A stretch of 64,000 nucleotides of DNA from Sphingomonas bisphenolicum (GCF_024349785.1 NZ_AP018817.1:2635501-2699500); one strand, 5' to 3'; positions 34,786 to 44,303 are shown, counted from the stretch's first letter. Translations and numbers: made by a program. Notes: generated by a model from the sequence alone, not told the origin.

Positions 34786-36150
34786 ATGAATCGTAACGAC
34801 GCCCCCAAAACCCTCGCCAAGACTGCCCCAGCGACTTTCCACGTCAAATCCTTCGGCTGCCAGATGAACGTCTATGATGGCGAGCGCATGGCAGAAATGC
34901 TGGGCACGCGCGGCATGACTGCCGCGGCGGAGGGGGCCGATGCCGACCTCGTCATCCTCAACACCTGCCATATTCGGGAAAAGGCGGTGGACAAGGTCTA
35001 TTCCGATATCGGCCGGATGGTGCGCGAGGATGGCAGCCGCCCTATGATCGCGGTCGCCGGCTGTGTCGCGCAGGCCGAAGGCGGCGAAATCCAGCGCCGC
35101 GCGCGCAATGTCGATATCGTCGTCGGCCCGCAGGCCTATCACCGCCTGCCCGACCTGATCGACAAGGTCGGTCGCGGCGAGGAGGCTGTCGACACAGACA
35201 TGCCGCTGGCGTCCAAATTCGGCGCCCTTCCCGCCCGCACCAAGCAGGCCCGGCCGACCGCCTTCCTGACGATCATGGAAGGGTGCGACAAATTCTGCAC
35301 CTATTGCGTGGTGCCCTATACGCGCGGCGCGGAAATCAGCCGGTCATGGGACGCGATACTGGACGAGGCGAAGGCGCTGGTCGATGGCGGCGTGCGCGAG
35401 ATCACGCTGCTGGGCCAGAATGTGAACGCCTGGACCGGCGAGGACGACAAGGGTCGGACGCAGGGCATGGACGGGCTGGTCCGCGCTCTGGCGAAGATCG
35501 CCGACCTCAAGCGCATCCGCTATACCACCAGCCATCCCAACGACATGAGCGACGGCCTGATCGCCGCGCATGGCGAGGTGGAGAAGCTTATGCCTTTCCT
35601 CCATCTGCCGGTGCAGTCGGGCAATGACCGCATCCTAAAGGCCATGAACCGCAGCCATAGCGTCGACAGCTATCTGCGCATCATCGATCGCGTGCGCGCG
35701 GTGCGCCCCGATATCGCCGTGTCGGGCGACTTCATTGTCGGCTTCCCCGGCGAAACCGACGCCGAGTTCGAAGATACGCTCAGGATCGTGGATCAGGTGG
35801 GTTACGCCCAATGCTACAGCTTCAAATATAGCCCCCGTCCCGGCACCCCCGCCGCCGACATGGATCATCAGATCTCCGCGGCGGTCATGGATGAGCGGCT
35901 TGCGCGGTTGCAGGCGGCGATCAACCGGCATCAGGTGGATTTCAACGCCGCTACGATCGGCCGCAGCACCGACATTCTTCTGGAGCGCAAGGGGCGTTAT
36001 CCCGGCCAGCTGATCGGGAAGACGCCCTGGCTCCAGTCCGTCCATGTCACCGTGCCCGACCTTTCCATCGGCGACATGGTCGAAGTCGACATCATCAGCG
36101 CCGGCCCGAATAGTCTGGCCGGCGAACCCAGCAGGAGGCAGGCCGCTTGA
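34786..36150 (+). CDS. miaB: tRNA-2-methylthio-N6-dimethylallyladenosine synthase
   Basis: Radical-SAM methylthiotransferase acting on i6A37 of tRNAs. The N-terminal cluster is bound by Cys25, Cys61 and Cys93, and the radical-SAM cluster by C167-x3-C171-x2-C174 (CDKFCTYC). YTTSHPNDMS, LHLPVQSGNDRILKAMNR and the C-terminal TRAM domain (RSTDILLERKG...VEVDI) follow. The length of 454 is normal. It leads the conserved miaB-phoH-ybeY-corC order. Confidence 0.97.
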   Translation: MNRNDAPKTLAKTAPATFHVKSFGCQMNVYDGERMAEMLGTRGMTAAAEGADADLVILNTCHIREKAVDKVYSDIGRMVREDGSRPMIAVAGCVAQAEGGEIQRRARNVDIVVGPQAYHRLPDLIDKVGRGEEAVDTDMPLASKFGALPARTKQARPTAFLTIMEGCDKFCTYCVVPYTRGAEISRSWDAILDEAKALVDGGVREITLLGQNVNAWTGEDDKGRTQGMDGLVRALAKIADLKRIRYTTSHPNDMSDGLIAAHGEVEKLMPFLHLPVQSGNDRILKAMNRSHSVDSYLRIIDRVRAVRPDIAVSGDFIVGFPGETDAEFEDTLRIVDQVGYAQCYSFKYSPRPGTPAADMDHQISAAVMDERLARLQAAINRHQVDFNAATIGRSTDILLERKGRYPGQLIGKTPWLQSVHVTVPDLSIGDMVEVDIISAGPNSLAGEPSRRQAA

Positions 36151-36159
36151 ACCAAAAAA

Positions 36160-36252
36160 CCGTCGTTCCGGCATATGCAGGAACCCCTCTCCGACCGTGT
36201 CCACCAGGATCGAACGGCGGAAGATGGATACTCGCCTTTGCGAGCATGACGG
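36160..36252. repeat. Dispersed palindromic element, family 1 (paired REP-like hairpins)
   Basis: Two hairpins in opposite orientation fill most of the miaB-phoH gap. The left one begins CCGTCGTTCC with palindrome GCATATGC. The right one reads, on the minus strand, CCGTCATGCTCGCAAAGGCG, pairing CTCGC with GCGAG. The order hairpin-GTCAT facing GTCGT-hairpin resembles bacterial BIME/REP units. Similar single units are at 47513-47540 and 52301-52323. Confidence 0.7.
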
Positions 36253-36271
36253 ATGGGAAAAGGGGCTGAGC

Positions 36272-37276
36272 ATGGGCAAGAAACCGAACCAACATCATCG
36301 CGAGCCCGTCGCCGAAAAGGCGCGACTGGAAGTCACCTTCGAAAAGCCGCATCTGCTGGGCACCTTGTTCGGCCAATACGACCGCAATCTGGTGGCGATC
36401 GAAAATCGGCTGGGCGTCTATATCGCCGCGCGCGGGAACAAGTTGCAGATCGAGGGCGAGGCGCAGGCCGCCGCCCGCGCCCGCGACGTGATGACCGGCC
36501 TCTACAACCGCATCGTCGCGGGACAGGAAATCGACGCCGGCGCGGTCGAGGCGGTGATCGCCATGTCGTCCGAACCCACGCTGGACGGCATCATCCGCAC
36601 CGATGTCGCCGAACCGCCCAAGGTGATGATCCGCACGCGCAAGAAGACGATCGTGCCGCGCTCCGCGACGCAGGTCACCTATATGGAGGCGCTCAATCGC
36701 AACGACATCATTTTCGCGCTGGGGCCGGCAGGCACCGGCAAGACCTATCTGGCCGTGGCGCAGGCGGTCAGCCAGCTCATCACCGGCAGCGTCGACCGGC
36801 TGATCCTGTCGCGTCCCGCAGTGGAAGCAGGCGAGAAGCTGGGATTCCTGCCCGGCGACATGAAGGAGAAGGTCGATCCCTATCTCCGCCCGATCTACGA
36901 TGCGCTGCACGACACGCTGCCGGCCGAACAGGTCGAACGGCGGATCGCGAGCGGCGAGATCGAGATCGCGCCGCTGGCCTTCATGCGCGGACGGACGCTG
37001 GCCAATGCCTTCATCGTACTGGACGAGGCGCAGAACACGACCATCGCCCAGATGAAGATGTTCCTGACCCGCTTCGGCGAAGGCAGCCGGATGGTCATTT
37101 GCGGCGACCCCAAGCAGGTCGATCTGCCGCAGCCGGGCATATCCGGGCTGGCCGATGCGGTCGCGCGATTGCAGGGCGTGGAAGGCATCGCGATGGTGCC
37201 GTTCGGCATCGCCGACGTCGTCCGGCATCCCGTGGTCGGCCGGATCGTGGAGGCCTATGAGGGGCCGGATGCCTGA
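36272..37276 (+). CDS. PhoH-like P-loop ATPase (YbeZ)
   Basis: Cytoplasmic ATPase that acts with YbeY in rRNA processing or RNA metabolism. From ATG 36272, with AAAAGGGG upstream, it is 334 residues. Walker A is GPAGTGKT at 151-158, and Walker B FIVLDEAQNT. RSATQVTYMEAL and RPAVEAGEKLGFLPGDM are PhoH hallmarks. The open frame upstream of 36272 runs through a repeat element and is rejected. Followed by ybeY after another repeat. Confidence 0.94.
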   Translation: MGKKPNQHHREPVAEKARLEVTFEKPHLLGTLFGQYDRNLVAIENRLGVYIAARGNKLQIEGEAQAAARARDVMTGLYNRIVAGQEIDAGAVEAVIAMSSEPTLDGIIRTDVAEPPKVMIRTRKKTIVPRSATQVTYMEALNRNDIIFALGPAGTGKTYLAVAQAVSQLITGSVDRLILSRPAVEAGEKLGFLPGDMKEKVDPYLRPIYDALHDTLPAEQVERRIASGEIEIAPLAFMRGRTLANAFIVLDEAQNTTIAQMKMFLTRFGEGSRMVICGDPKQVDLPQPGISGLADAVARLQGVEGIAMVPFGIADVVRHPVVGRIVEAYEGPDA

Positions 37277-37285
37277 CGCAAACAT

Positions 37286-37352
37286 CCGTTCGCTTCGCGT
37301 TTGTGGCGAAGCGTCGCGTGCAACCGGTTCTCGACCAGCGCGAACCGAACGG
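37286..37352. repeat. Dispersed inverted repeat, family 2, copy B
   Basis: CCGTTCGCTTCGCG (37286-37299) pairs with CGCGAACCGAACGG (37339-37352) with one mismatch, filling the phoH-ybeY gap. GGTTCTCGACCAGCGCG in the right arm matches the GTCGAGAA core seen in copy C. Confidence 0.75.
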
Positions 37353-37364
37353 AAAGAATGTTAA

Positions 37365-37877
37365 ATGATTGAAGTCGCTGTTCTTCATGACGAAGGCTGG
37401 CCGGGTGTCGATTGGGACTTTGTGGCCCAGCGCGCCGTGGCGGCGGCCATTGCGCATAGCCCCTATGCCGCCTTCGCGACCGACGAGGCGCTGTATGAAA
37501 TCGCGGTCAAGCTGACCAGCGACGCGGAGGTGCATCAGCTCAACCGCGCCTATCGCGACAAGGACAAGCCGACCAACGTCCTGTCCTTTCCGATGGTGCA
37601 GGACGACCTGCTGGAAGTGACCGCCAATACCGACGACGGCGAAGTGCTGCTGGGCGATATCGTGCTGGCGGAAGGCGTCTGCGTCGCCGAAGCGGCGGAA
37701 AAAGGCATATCGGTGGCCGATCATGCCACGCATCTGATCGTCCACGGGACTTTTCATTTGCTTGGATATGACCATATGGACGACAATGAGGCCGAAGCGA
37801 TGGAAGCGCTGGAGATTGCAGCGCTGCTGAGCATGGGTCTTTCCGATCCCTATGGGGATCGCGCAACTGGGGAATAA
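37365..37877 (+). CDS. ybeY: Endoribonuclease YbeY, rRNA maturation factor
   Basis: Metal-dependent RNase needed for 16S rRNA 3' maturation and ribosome quality control. The zinc motif HGTFHLLGYDH gives His127, His131 and His137. KPTNVLSFPM precedes it. 170 residues. Adjacent phoH-like and corC genes are its usual partners. Confidence 0.96.
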   Translation: MIEVAVLHDEGWPGVDWDFVAQRAVAAAIAHSPYAAFATDEALYEIAVKLTSDAEVHQLNRAYRDKDKPTNVLSFPMVQDDLLEVTANTDDGEVLLGDIVLAEGVCVAEAAEKGISVADHATHLIVHGTFHLLGYDHMDDNEAEAMEALEIAALLSMGLSDPYGDRATGE

Positions 37878-37885
37878 GAACGATC

Positions 37886-38827
37886 ATGGCTGACGGCAGT
37901 CCGAAGGACGGCACCGCTTCGAAAGAAGGGGACAGTAGCAACGAGGGCGGATTATGGAGCGGCATCAAGTCGCTCCTGTTCGGCGAGGGGGAAGAGACCA
38001 GCCTGCGCAAGGAGCTGGAAGAAGCGCTCGACGAATATGACGAGGACGAGCAGGACGAGAATGGCGGGCCGCCGGCCAAGGGCGACCTGTCGGCGATCGA
38101 ACGCCAGATGGTGCGCAACCTGCTCCATTTTTCCGAACATACTGTGGACGATGTCGCCGTGCCGCGCGCGGACATCATCGCGATCGAGGAGAAAGCCAGC
38201 TTTGCCGACCTCGCCGCGCTGTTCGCCGAGGCGGGGCATAGCCGCGTGCCGGTCTATCGCGGCACGCTCGATACGATCGTCGGCATGATCCATATCCGCG
38301 ACGCTTTCGCGATCCTGGCAGGCAAGTCGCCTGTGCCCGAGACGCTGGAGCCGCTGATCCGACAGCCGCTCTACGTGCCCGAAAGCATGGGCGCGCTCGA
38401 CCTGCTCGCGGAAATGCGGGCCAAGCGGACCCATCTGGCCATCGTGCTGGACGAATATTCTGGGACCGAAGGGCTGCTGACCTTCGAGGATCTGGTCGAG
38501 GAAATCGTCGGCGATGTCGAGGACGAGCATGACGATGCGCCCGAGGCGATGCTGGTCCCGCTCGACGGCGGCCTGTGGGAAGCCGATGCGCGCGCCGAAC
38601 TGGACGATGTCGCCGAGGAAATCGACGAGAAGCTGGGCGAGGTCGAGGAAGATGTCGACACGCTGGGCGGCCTGGCCTTCGTCCTTGCCGGACGCGTGCC
38701 GGAACCAGGTGAGATACTGGATCACGGCCCCAGCGGCTGGAAGCTGGAGATCGTCGCGAGCGACGGTCGCCGCGTGACCCGCCTGCGACTGCATCCGCCG
38801 GTCGAGCGGGAAGAAGCGGAGGCGTAA
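37886..38827 (+). CDS. CorC/HlyC-type CBS-domain protein (YbeX-like)
   Basis: A 313-residue soluble protein with an acidic N-terminus, a CBS pair (about 75-205; VPRADIIAIE, HSRVPVYRGTLDTIVGMIHI, LAIVLDEYSGTEGLLTFEDL) and a C-terminal CorC_HlyC domain (about 225-305). It lacks the DUF21 membrane part, so it is the short form found beside ybeY. Proposed roles are Mg/Co homeostasis or ribosome metabolism; neither is proved for this protein. Nine bases after ybeY. Confidence 0.92.
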   Translation: MADGSPKDGTASKEGDSSNEGGLWSGIKSLLFGEGEETSLRKELEEALDEYDEDEQDENGGPPAKGDLSAIERQMVRNLLHFSEHTVDDVAVPRADIIAIEEKASFADLAALFAEAGHSRVPVYRGTLDTIVGMIHIRDAFAILAGKSPVPETLEPLIRQPLYVPESMGALDLLAEMRAKRTHLAIVLDEYSGTEGLLTFEDLVEEIVGDVEDEHDDAPEAMLVPLDGGLWEADARAELDDVAEEIDEKLGEVEEDVDTLGGLAFVLAGRVPEPGEILDHGPSGWKLEIVASDGRRVTRLRLHPPVEREEAEA

Positions 38828-38910
38828 AAGCCTTTCGCTCCAACGCCATCTTGCCAGCAATAAAGGATTACGGTCGCGAAATGTTAAGCCGCGCCGGATA
38901 GGGTGCGGCC

Positions 38911-40398
38911 ATGCGGAACGAGCGGAGCAGATTTACCGGCGCGGCCAATGGCGACATGCTGTTTGCTGGGCCATGGACCCCAATCGAGAGGCTGCTGCTC
39001 GCGGCCGTCTGTGTCGCCACGCTCTTCTTCGCCATCGTCACCCCGCCCTTTCAGGCGCCGGACGAAAACCAGCATTATATGAAGGCGCTGGCGCTGGCGC
39101 AGGGGCATGTGCTGACCGAACAGCGCGGCGAAGCGATCGGCGTGGAACTGCCGCGAGCGGCACTGGCTATCCATGGCGTGGATTTCCCGACCGATGTGCC
39201 GCCCATATTGCGCAGCTTCGATCGCGCGCAGATCGCCCGCAGCGCGGCCGTCGACGCCGGCCGTCCGGGCACGGCCTTTGCCGATTTTCCCAATGTCGCC
39301 AGCTATGCGCCCAGCCTTTATGCGCCAGGCGCGGTGGGGCTGACCTTGGGGCGGATGCTGGGCCTGCCGTGGATCGACGCCTTCTATGTCGGGCGGCTCG
39401 TCAACGCGCTGATCGGACTGGCGCTGCTGATCGCGGCGCTGCGCCTGTTGCCCTTCGGCCGCAATGCGCTGCTGGCGACCGCCCTGCTGCCGACCTTCGC
39501 CTATCAGACCGGATCGCTGTCGCCCGATGCCGTCATCAACGGGCTTGGCTTTCTGGGCCTGGCGCTGGCGCTGCGTACCGGGTTCATGGGGGCGACGCCG
39601 GCACGATCGATGGCCTTGCTGGTGACGGGGCCGCTGCTGGCGCTATGCAAGGGCGTCTATCTGCCGATCATGGCCGCGGGACTGCGCTGGCCGCAGGATC
39701 GCCGCAACCTGCGGACAGGACTGATCCTGGGGGCGATGGGCCTGGGCGCAATCGCCTTCATCGGCTGGATGCACTATTCGGGCGGAAGTCAGGCGCTCTA
39801 TCATATCCAGTCGCGCAAGACGGGCGAGACGATGATGACCGCACCGCTGCGCGACCAGCTTGCCATCCTGCTGCATGATCCAATGGGTTATGTCCGCATT
39901 CTCGTCGGCAGCGTAGTCGAACGTGCGCCGGTCTATGCGTTGCAGATTGTCGGGCGTTTCGGCTGGAACGCGATCCTGTTGCCGCTGGTCGCCTATCCAC
40001 TGGCGCTGCTGATGCTGGGTGCGGGCGTCGCCAACGGCAGCGGTGCGCGCTTCGGCATCGGCCAGCGGCTCTGGTGGCTGGCGGTCGCAGCGGGCGTTGC
40101 ACTGCTGATCGAAACGGCCATGTACCTGACGGGAACGCCGCTGGGCGCCGACTATATCCAGGGGACGCAGGGGCGCTATTTCCTGCCGCTGCTACCGCTG
40201 GTGCTGATCGCCCTGTCGCCCGATAGCGCCGTGCGCGGTGCGCAACGGATATTCGCCGTCACGGCGATCATGCTATTGCTGATCGCCGCGGCGACGGTGT
40301 TCGACAGTTTCTGGGTCCATGGCTTCATCACCAGCGACGGGATGCCGCCGCACAGCAGCATGGGCCGCGCCCTGCTGCTCCCCTCCCCGCGCTGGTAG
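38911..40398 (+). CDS. DUF2142 polytopic membrane protein
   Basis: A 495-residue protein with about ten hydrophobic helices. The TPPFQAPDENQHYMKALALA segment (about 50-69) and QTGSLSPDAVINGL are characteristic of DUF2142, a GT-C-like family often found with surface-polysaccharide genes. A glycosyltransferase role using lipid-linked sugar is inference. Its last 126 bases are antisense to the PAP2 gene. ATG 38956 is an alternative start. Confidence 0.85.
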   Translation: MRNERSRFTGAANGDMLFAGPWTPIERLLLAAVCVATLFFAIVTPPFQAPDENQHYMKALALAQGHVLTEQRGEAIGVELPRAALAIHGVDFPTDVPPILRSFDRAQIARSAAVDAGRPGTAFADFPNVASYAPSLYAPGAVGLTLGRMLGLPWIDAFYVGRLVNALIGLALLIAALRLLPFGRNALLATALLPTFAYQTGSLSPDAVINGLGFLGLALALRTGFMGATPARSMALLVTGPLLALCKGVYLPIMAAGLRWPQDRRNLRTGLILGAMGLGAIAFIGWMHYSGGSQALYHIQSRKTGETMMTAPLRDQLAILLHDPMGYVRILVGSVVERAPVYALQIVGRFGWNAILLPLVAYPLALLMLGAGVANGSGARFGIGQRLWWLAVAAGVALLIETAMYLTGTPLGADYIQGTQGRYFLPLLPLVLIALSPDSAVRGAQRIFAVTAIMLLLIAAATVFDSFWVHGFITSDGMPPHSSMGRALLLPSPRW

Positions 40399-41013
40399 CC
40401 AGACGCGGCATAAAGCGAGCCAGCCCAGCCCTTCGATCCAGCCCGCGGTAACATCGCTGGGCCAATGGACGCCGAGCCAGACCCGGCTGACGCCGATCAA
40501 GGCGATCATAGCCGCCGCCGCATGATAGCCGCCGCGCCGACCGGCGAGCAGCGCCAGCGCGCCGAAGAAGATCATGTTTCCCGCCGCATGGCCGCTGGGG
40601 AAGCTGTAACTGTGGACGATGTCGAGATGGGGCAGCAGATCCGGGCGCGGCGCGGCAAAAACCTGTTTCAAGCCAAGGTTGAGCAAGGTGCCGCCCGCCA
40701 TCGTCAGCGCCAGCCACAAGGCGCCCTGCCGCCGTCCGTGCAGGAGCAGCCAGCCGAAAGCCATGGCGAGCAGGAGCAGCCGCCCCGCGGTACCGCCGAC
40801 CGCGGAAGCCGATCGCATCAACAGCGTCACATCGCGGCCGATGGCGCTGTCGCGTGCCTGTCCTGCCCCTTCCATCAGCCGGACATTCAGGCCGTCGAGC
40901 CACCCGGCCCGTTGCATCAATGCGATCGCCAATACGCAAAAAAGCGCGAGAGCCAAAGCTCCCGCGCCTTTCACCGGCGATATGCGCCAATCAGATATGG
41001 AGCGCACGGCCAT
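40273..41013 (-). CDS. PAP2-superfamily membrane phosphatase
   Basis: Integral membrane phosphatase likely acting on undecaprenyl diphosphate or a phospholipid phosphate. All three catalytic motifs are seen: KQVFAAPRP (K-x6-RP), SYSFPSGHAAG and SRVWLGVHWPSD (SR-x5-H-x3-D). Five or six helices. From ATG 41013 it is 246 residues and overlaps the end of lpdA by 23 bases; ATG 41034 is possible. The last 40 or so residues, Arg/Glu-rich, are encoded antisense to the DUF2142 gene and look non-conserved. Confidence 0.88.
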   Translation of the reverse strand: MAVRSISDWRISPVKGAGALALALFCVLAIALMQRAGWLDGLNVRLMEGAGQARDSAIGRDVTLLMRSASAVGGTAGRLLLLAMAFGWLLLHGRRQGALWLALTMAGGTLLNLGLKQVFAAPRPDLLPHLDIVHSYSFPSGHAAGNMIFFGALALLAGRRGGYHAAAAMIALIGVSRVWLGVHWPSDVTAGWIEGLGWLALCRVWLPARGGEQQGAAHAAVRRHPVAGDEAMDPETVEHRRRGDQQ

Positions 41014-42385
41014 ATGCCGCGAGTACGCTTTCATGCATCGATTCCGAAATCGTCGGATGCGGGAAGACGGTGTGCATCAGTTCCGCCTCGGTCGTTTCCA
41101 GCGTTTTGCCGATGGTATAGCCCTGGATCATTTCCGTGACTTCCGCGCCGATCATGTGCGCGCCCAGCAGTTCGCCGGTCTTGGCATCGAATATGGTCTT
41201 GGTGAAGCCTTCCGCCTCGCCCAGCGCGATCGCCTTGCCATTGCCGATGAAGGGGAACATGCCGACCTTCACCTCGTAACCGGCTTCCTTCGCCTTGGCT
41301 TCGGTCAGGCCGACGCTGGCGATCTGCGGGTGGCAGTAGGTACAGCCCGGAATGTTGCGGACGTCCATGGCGTGGGGATGCTTCCCCGCAATCGCTTCGG
41401 CCACGATCACGCCTTCATGGCTCGCCTTGTGCGCCAGCCATGGCGGCGCGGTGACGTCACCGATGGCCCAGATGCCATCGACATTGGTCTTGCAGGTCGG
41501 GTCGGTGACGATATGGCCGCGTTCGGACTTGATGCCGAGTTCTTCCAGACCGATATTTTCGGTGTTGGGGACGATGCCGACAGCGACGATGACATGGCTG
41601 AAGTCGCCATTCACCACCTTGCCGTCCTTGCCCTTGATCGCGGCCTTCACCCCGTTCGCGCCGACTTCCAGCTTTTCGACGCCCGCGCCGGTCATGATCG
41701 TCATGCCCTGCTTCTTGAGCGCCTTTTCGAGGAAGGCGGACACATCGGCATCCTCGACCGGGACGACGCGGTCCATCATTTCGACCACGGTCACGTCCGC
41801 GCCCATATCGTTATAGAAGCTGGCGAACTCGATGCCGATCGCGCCCGATCCGATGACCAGCAGCTTGGTCGGCATTTCCGAAGGCGTCATGGCGTGGCGA
41901 TAGGTCCACACGCGCTTGCCGTCTGCCTTGGCGAAGGGCAGGTCGCGGGCGCGCGCGCCGGTCGCGACGATGATGTTCCTGGCCGTCAGCTCTTCGCTCT
42001 TGCCGTCCTTGGTGACGCTGAGCTTGCCTTTTCCGGTCAGCTTGCCGTCGCCCATATGGACGGTGATCTTGTTCTTCTTCATCAGGTGCGTGACGCCCTG
42101 ATTAAGCTGCTTGGCGACGCCGCGCGACCGCTTTACGACGGCTTCGATGTCCGCGCTGATCTTCTCTGCAGCCAGGCCATAATCCTTGGCATGCTGCATA
42201 TAATGGAAAATTTCGGCAGAGCGCAGCAGCGCCTTGGTCGGGATACAGCCCCAATTGAGACAGATGCCGCCCAGATTTTCGCGCTCGACGATCGCGGTCT
42301 TGAGGCCCAGCTGGGCGGAACGGATCGCGGCGACATAGCCGCCGGGGCCGGAGCCCAGAACGATGACATCGTAATTCTCAGCCAT
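40991..42385 (-). CDS. lpdA: Dihydrolipoyl dehydrogenase (E3)
   Basis: FAD enzyme reoxidising dihydrolipoamide in the pyruvate dehydrogenase complex. GSGPGGYVAAIR (11-22) binds FAD. The redox disulfide is Cys42/Cys47 (GGICLNWGCIPTK). GSGAIGIEFASF binds NAD. HPTISESMHE near the C-terminus holds the catalytic His-Glu pair. 464 residues. It lies 29 bases after the thioesterase gene and downstream of pdhC, so it probably serves PDH. Confidence 0.97.
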   Translation of the reverse strand: MAENYDVIVLGSGPGGYVAAIRSAQLGLKTAIVERENLGGICLNWGCIPTKALLRSAEIFHYMQHAKDYGLAAEKISADIEAVVKRSRGVAKQLNQGVTHLMKKNKITVHMGDGKLTGKGKLSVTKDGKSEELTARNIIVATGARARDLPFAKADGKRVWTYRHAMTPSEMPTKLLVIGSGAIGIEFASFYNDMGADVTVVEMMDRVVPVEDADVSAFLEKALKKQGMTIMTGAGVEKLEVGANGVKAAIKGKDGKVVNGDFSHVIVAVGIVPNTENIGLEELGIKSERGHIVTDPTCKTNVDGIWAIGDVTAPPWLAHKASHEGVIVAEAIAGKHPHAMDVRNIPGCTYCHPQIASVGLTEAKAKEAGYEVKVGMFPFIGNGKAIALGEAEGFTKTIFDAKTGELLGAHMIGAEVTEMIQGYTIGKTLETTEAELMHTVFPHPTISESMHESVLAAYGRALHI

Positions 42386-42414
42386 GGTCAGTCTCGCTTA
42401 TTGTCTTGATCATT

Positions 42415-42816
42415 TCACTCGCCCGGCAGGGGCGGCACGGAACGGGGCTGGCGATCCTCACCGATCGCCACGAAGCTGAAGGTCGCGTGGGTCACGCGGT
42501 AGGACCGGTCGTCATGCCGGGCACGCCGCCAGGCTTCGACATAGATTTTCATCGACGTACGCCCGACGGATTTGAGCGTGGCGAATACCGACACCTCATC
42601 CCCAACCACGACGGGGCGCAGGAAGGTCATCCCTTCCACCGCGATCGTCACGGCGCGACCATGGCTGTGCCGGGCGGCGACGGAACCCGCCGCCGAATCC
42701 ATCAGACTCATCAACCAGCCGCCGAAGATATCCCCATAGGGATTGGTATCGGTCGGCATGGCGATGACCCGCACCGCCGGACTGATATCCGGCGGGGTTT
42801 CGTCGACATAGGCCAT
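42415..42816 (-). CDS. Acyl-CoA thioesterase, hotdog fold (YciA-like)
   Basis: A 133-residue hotdog protein hydrolysing acyl-CoA. MPTDTNPYGDIFGGWLMSLMD is the helix-capping catalytic stretch with Asn and Asp, followed by VEGMTFLRPVVVGDEVSVFA. Its ATG overlaps the pdhC stop by one base (TGATG), so it is translated with E2. The association with PDH genes suggests CoA or acyl-CoA balance; this is inference. Confidence 0.9.
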   Translation of the reverse strand: MAYVDETPPDISPAVRVIAMPTDTNPYGDIFGGWLMSLMDSAAGSVAARHSHGRAVTIAVEGMTFLRPVVVGDEVSVFATLKSVGRTSMKIYVEAWRRARHDDRSYRVTHATFSFVAIGEDRQPRSVPPLPGE

Positions 42817-44120
42817 CAGGCCAGCATACCGATCGGGTTTTCGACCAATTCCTTGAACGCCTTCATCAGGCGGGCGCCATCGGCTCCATCGATGGCGCGA
42901 TGGTCGAAGCTGCCGGTCGCCGACATGACGGTCGCGATCTGGACCGAGTCATCGACGATATAGGGCCGCTTCTCGCCCGCGCCGATCGCCATGATCATGG
43001 CCTGGGGAGGGTTGATGACCGCTTCGAACTGCTTGATGCCGAACATGCCCATGTTGGACAGCGAGGCGGTGCCGCCCTGATATTCCTCGGGCTTGAGCTT
43101 GCCGTCCTTGGCACGGGCAGCCAGATCCTTCATCGCTTCGGAAATGGCGGCGACGCCCTTGCTGCCCGCATCGCTGACGATCGGCGTGATGAGACCGCCG
43201 GGGATCGACACGGCGACGCTGATGTCGGCGCGCTTGAACTGCAGCATCTGGTCGCCGGCAAACTGCACGTTGCATTCGGGCACCTGGATCAGCGCGACGC
43301 CCAGCGCCTTGATGAGCAGGTCGTTGACCGACAGCTTGACCTTGCGGCTGGCGAGACCGGCATTGAGTTCGCCGCGCAGCTTGAGCAGCTTGTCGAGCTG
43401 AATGTCGACGGTCAGGTAGATGTGCGGCACCTGCTGCTTGGATTCGGTCAGGCGGCGCGCGATCGTCTTGCGCATACCGCTGAGCTTGATGACGTCGTGC
43501 GGGATGCCGAAATCCTGCGCGGCGGCAGCGACCGGCGCGGGCGTCGCAGCGACCGGCGCACTGGCGGGGGCAGCGGTCGGCGCGGCGGCGCCGGGCTGTG
43601 CGCCTTCGATATCAGCCTTGACGATGCGGCCGTTGGTGCCCGTGCCGGTGATGCTGGCCAGATCGACCCCCTTGGCCTCCGCCAAGCGGCGCGCCAGCGG
43701 GCTGGCCTTCACACGGTCGTCCGACGCCACCGCAGGCTTGGCCGCAGCGGCCTCAGCCTTGGGCGCGGCGTCCGCTTTCGGGGCGGGTGTTTCGGCCTTG
43801 GCGGGGACGGGATCGGCCTTTGGCGCGGGAGCGGCGTCCGCTTTGGCACCGCCAGCGGCGACGGTCGCGGCATCTTCCCCCTCTTCGGCGATGATGGCGA
43901 TGACGGTGCCGACCTTCACGCCCTCCGCGCCTTCGGCGATCAGTATCTTGGCGATCACGCCTTCATCGACCGCTTCGAATTCCATCGTCGCCTTGTCGGT
44001 CTCGATCTCTGCCAGCAGATCGCCGGACGATACCGTGTCGCCCTCCTTGACCAGCCATTTGGCCAGCGTCCCTTCCTCCATCGTCGGGGACAAAGCGGGC
44101 ATCTGGATCGTCTTGCTCAT
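42816..44120 (-). CDS. pdhC: Pyruvate dehydrogenase E2, dihydrolipoamide acetyltransferase
   Basis: Core enzyme of the pyruvate dehydrogenase complex. The lipoyl domain (1-80) carries Lys43 in ETDKATME for lipoylation. An Ala/Pro linker (about 85-135) precedes the E1/E3-binding domain ([17 protein letters not shown]). The catalytic domain ends with [13 protein letters not shown], the H-R-x-x-D-G motif. [13 protein letters not shown] is the alphaproteobacterial/mitochondrial form. pdhA and pdhB are not upstream here; a divergent usp gene is. Confidence 0.96.
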   Translation of the reverse strand: MSKTIQMPALSPTMEEGTLAKWLVKEGDTVSSGDLLAEIETDKATMEFEAVDEGVIAKILIAEGAEGVKVGTVIAIIAEEGEDAATVAAGGAKADAAPAPKADPVPAKAETPAPKADAAPKAEAAAAKPAVASDDRVKASPLARRLAEAKGVDLASITGTGTNGRIVKADIEGAQPGAAAPTAAPASAPVAATPAPVAAAAQDFGIPHDVIKLSGMRKTIARRLTESKQQVPHIYLTVDIQLDKLLKLRGELNAGLASRKVKLSVNDLLIKALGVALIQVPECNVQFAGDQMLQFKRADISVAVSIPGGLITPIVSDAGSKGVAAISEAMKDLAARAKDGKLKPEEYQGGTASLSNMGMFGIKQFEAVINPPQAMIMAIGAGEKRPYIVDDSVQIATVMSATGSFDHRAIDGADGARLMKAFKELVENPIGMLA

Positions 44121-44303
44121 GCTTTCGGGCCTCTTCTTGGCTTCACGGCTTTGACCGTTGGCTGCCCGTTTTCACCCATTCGCCGGATCGGTCAAGGGAC
44201 GGCTTGCCAGACGCGCCTTTATGCCGCACATTTCACCTCTATGGTTCGTTGAGGCGTTTTGCCAACGTCCGACGCCATTAATTGAACGCGGGGGCGATAA
44301 GAA

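Noticed and set aside
36044-36271. N-terminal extension of the phoH-like protein
   Set aside because: It would read through the end of miaB and a repeat element; the ATG at 36272 has a good ribosome site and starts at the family's normal N-terminus.
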